Shown piece by piece: positions 63,081-64,000 of a DNA stretch of 64,000 bases (its first letter is position 1; each line of letters opens with the position of its first letter). A model generated the notes under the pieces. The model was not told the origin of the DNA. It saw only the letters and a list, made by a program, of their open reading frames with translations, and made no database searches. Source of the DNA: Dryocosmus kuriphilus (Eukaryota; Arthropoda; Insecta; Hymenoptera; Cynipidae); assembly GCA_038277395.1 (NCBI GenBank), contig CM076191.1, forward strand, positions 180,590,552 through 180,654,551, in the 5' to 3' direction. Position numbers and translations under genes: made by a program.

Positions 63081-64000
63081 GTCGCTAAAATTAAAATTAT
63101 TATGAACTATTTACAAAATACAAGCCACGATTAATGTGCAACTATTACACATATAAGAAGCAAAAAATATCACTTTCAATTACTTTCATAAGAAATAAAC
63201 GAGAGTCTCTTATACCTTTTGCATTTCGAATCAAAAAATGATTGAAACTAAAAATAGAGTCTTGATTTAAAAAAATATATTAATTTGTTAATTTATTTAG
63301 AAAAATTTGAAACCAAAAAAATAAATTAGTAAAAGGAATGAAATTAGGTCTTTTTGTTCAGCTTGAAGATCATAATTATTTACATATTTTTTTCTAGTGT
63401 TTGTATTGCAACAAATGATTTAATGACATTTTCGAATTATTTTCAGTTCAAAATATTCTCGTATGTACCATAAATTTAGAAAATAGGTATCGATGAGTAA
63501 TTTCTTTTATTTGTTATGAATAAATAAAAAAGTATTTAATATTTCTTCTCAAGTCAATAAGAACTTGTCTTCAATCATTAGCTAGATTTTAGAATTCTAA
63601 TAAGATGTGAGGTTTGAGTAGAAAAAAATAAAATGGAATTTAATAAAATAGAAATTAATTTTCTGATTAAATCAAACGTTTCGTTTACACTGAACTTCTG
63701 TCAACATCCTGCTACAATTTTGCAGTCTATGATCAATGCAGTTTTATGGAAATATGATTCCTATTTTCGTTAAATCACAAAATATCTCTAAAAAGTTAAT
63801 TATAATATACAAATTTCTCCACAGATGCAAGCTATTTTATGTAAAAGGAACAAAAGACGCTGTTGAAAACGCAAAAACACATAACAGTCGAGTAGTTGTT
63901 TCATATAAGAGTTAGAAAAATGGATATTAAAATTAGAACAAATATGCAAAAACTTACCTCACTTATTAAGGAAAAGTCATTTAACAAGAAAGAAGGGTTC
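63081..64000. other. 5' flank of the hAT gene, AT-rich; no terminus seen
   Basis: No ORF, no inverse copy of the hAT end and no other feature recognised. Confidence 0.4.

Larger units (their letters stand above)
59904..64000 (-). mobile_element. hAT-type transposon, continuing past the window
   Basis: It begins CAGGGTGTCTACTCAGTGCT, with CATTTCCCGG, TTTTTCACGGTC and TTTTTCCCGGTCCC subterminal repeats. A CAG(G)G terminus and such repeats suit hAT. It interrupts a Tc1 relic and holds a two-exon hAT transposase gene on the minus strand. The matching inverse end is not present before 64000, so either it lies outside or was lost; no target duplication can be tested here. Confidence 0.7.

Noticed and set aside
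1..64000. CRISPR arrays, tRNA or rRNA genes, integrated viral genes
   Set aside because: None found by eye; the short tandem motifs lack spacer structure and no viral polymerase, capsid or envelope-like frames were seen.

Overview
This is an AT-rich nuclear window from a multicellular eukaryote, almost certainly an insect. The evidence is GT/AG introns, two mariner elements, Penelope-like retroelements (PLEs) with GIY-YIG endonucleases and hammerhead ribozyme cores, and one conserved host gene with insect-like architecture. A repeat-rich hymenopteran-type genome is my guess for lineage; the sequence does not prove it. No bacterial genes, rRNA, tRNA or CRISPR arrays were seen.

Host gene. One + strand gene spans most of the window: the orthologue of Schip1 (schwannomin-interacting protein 1; vertebrate SCHIP1/IQCJ-SCHIP1). 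Exons are at 3242-3553, 10526-10991, 11352-11449, 38977-39137, 39290-39401 and 48717-49060. The SCHIP1 signature is split across the last two. Earlier exons and the C-terminal coiled coil lie outside the window. Phase arithmetic makes 11352-11449 and 38977-39137 mutually exclusive alternatives. A separate first exon (30216-30311) behind an initiator-like promoter can splice in frame to 39290, giving a short isoform.

Introns. Nearly everything else is repeats. 1-2015 and 20515-26800: a family with CATTCTCATC termini, partly an ~830 bp tandem. 3596-4559 and 47262-48543: two relatives of a CCCTG-terminus element with a shared core. 4685-5184: two small foldback elements. 5388-9845: a long-TIR element containing a 902 bp tandem satellite. 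13301-15163: a foldback element split by a mariner. 18301-19640, 26866-29119, 39932-42210 and 56365-57390: PLE copies. 20600-21180, 30640-32517, 39600-44075 and 45050-45300: degenerate AAATCCTTT arrays with a 390-500 bp higher-order repeat. 35441-36763: a second mariner. 32627-33080, 36834-37625 and 44525-45830: foldback elements.

3' part. 49680-52110 is a minus-strand LINE fragment (ORF1 plus the start of the ORF2 endonuclease), split by a 956 bp TIR element carrying a SAM-like ORF start. 53440-55860 is a diverged foldback. 57665-59220 is a CACTGTTAAAAAT-terminus element with ~90 bp repeats and a 300 bp GC-rich, hairpin-dense insertion. 59622-59903 is a Tc1 remnant interrupted by a hAT element (59904 to beyond 64000) with a broken BED/hAT transposase gene.

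Every mobile-element coding region seen is broken or incomplete. The biologically active content is probably Schip1 with its alternative promoter and exons, and perhaps the ribozyme-bearing PLE ends.
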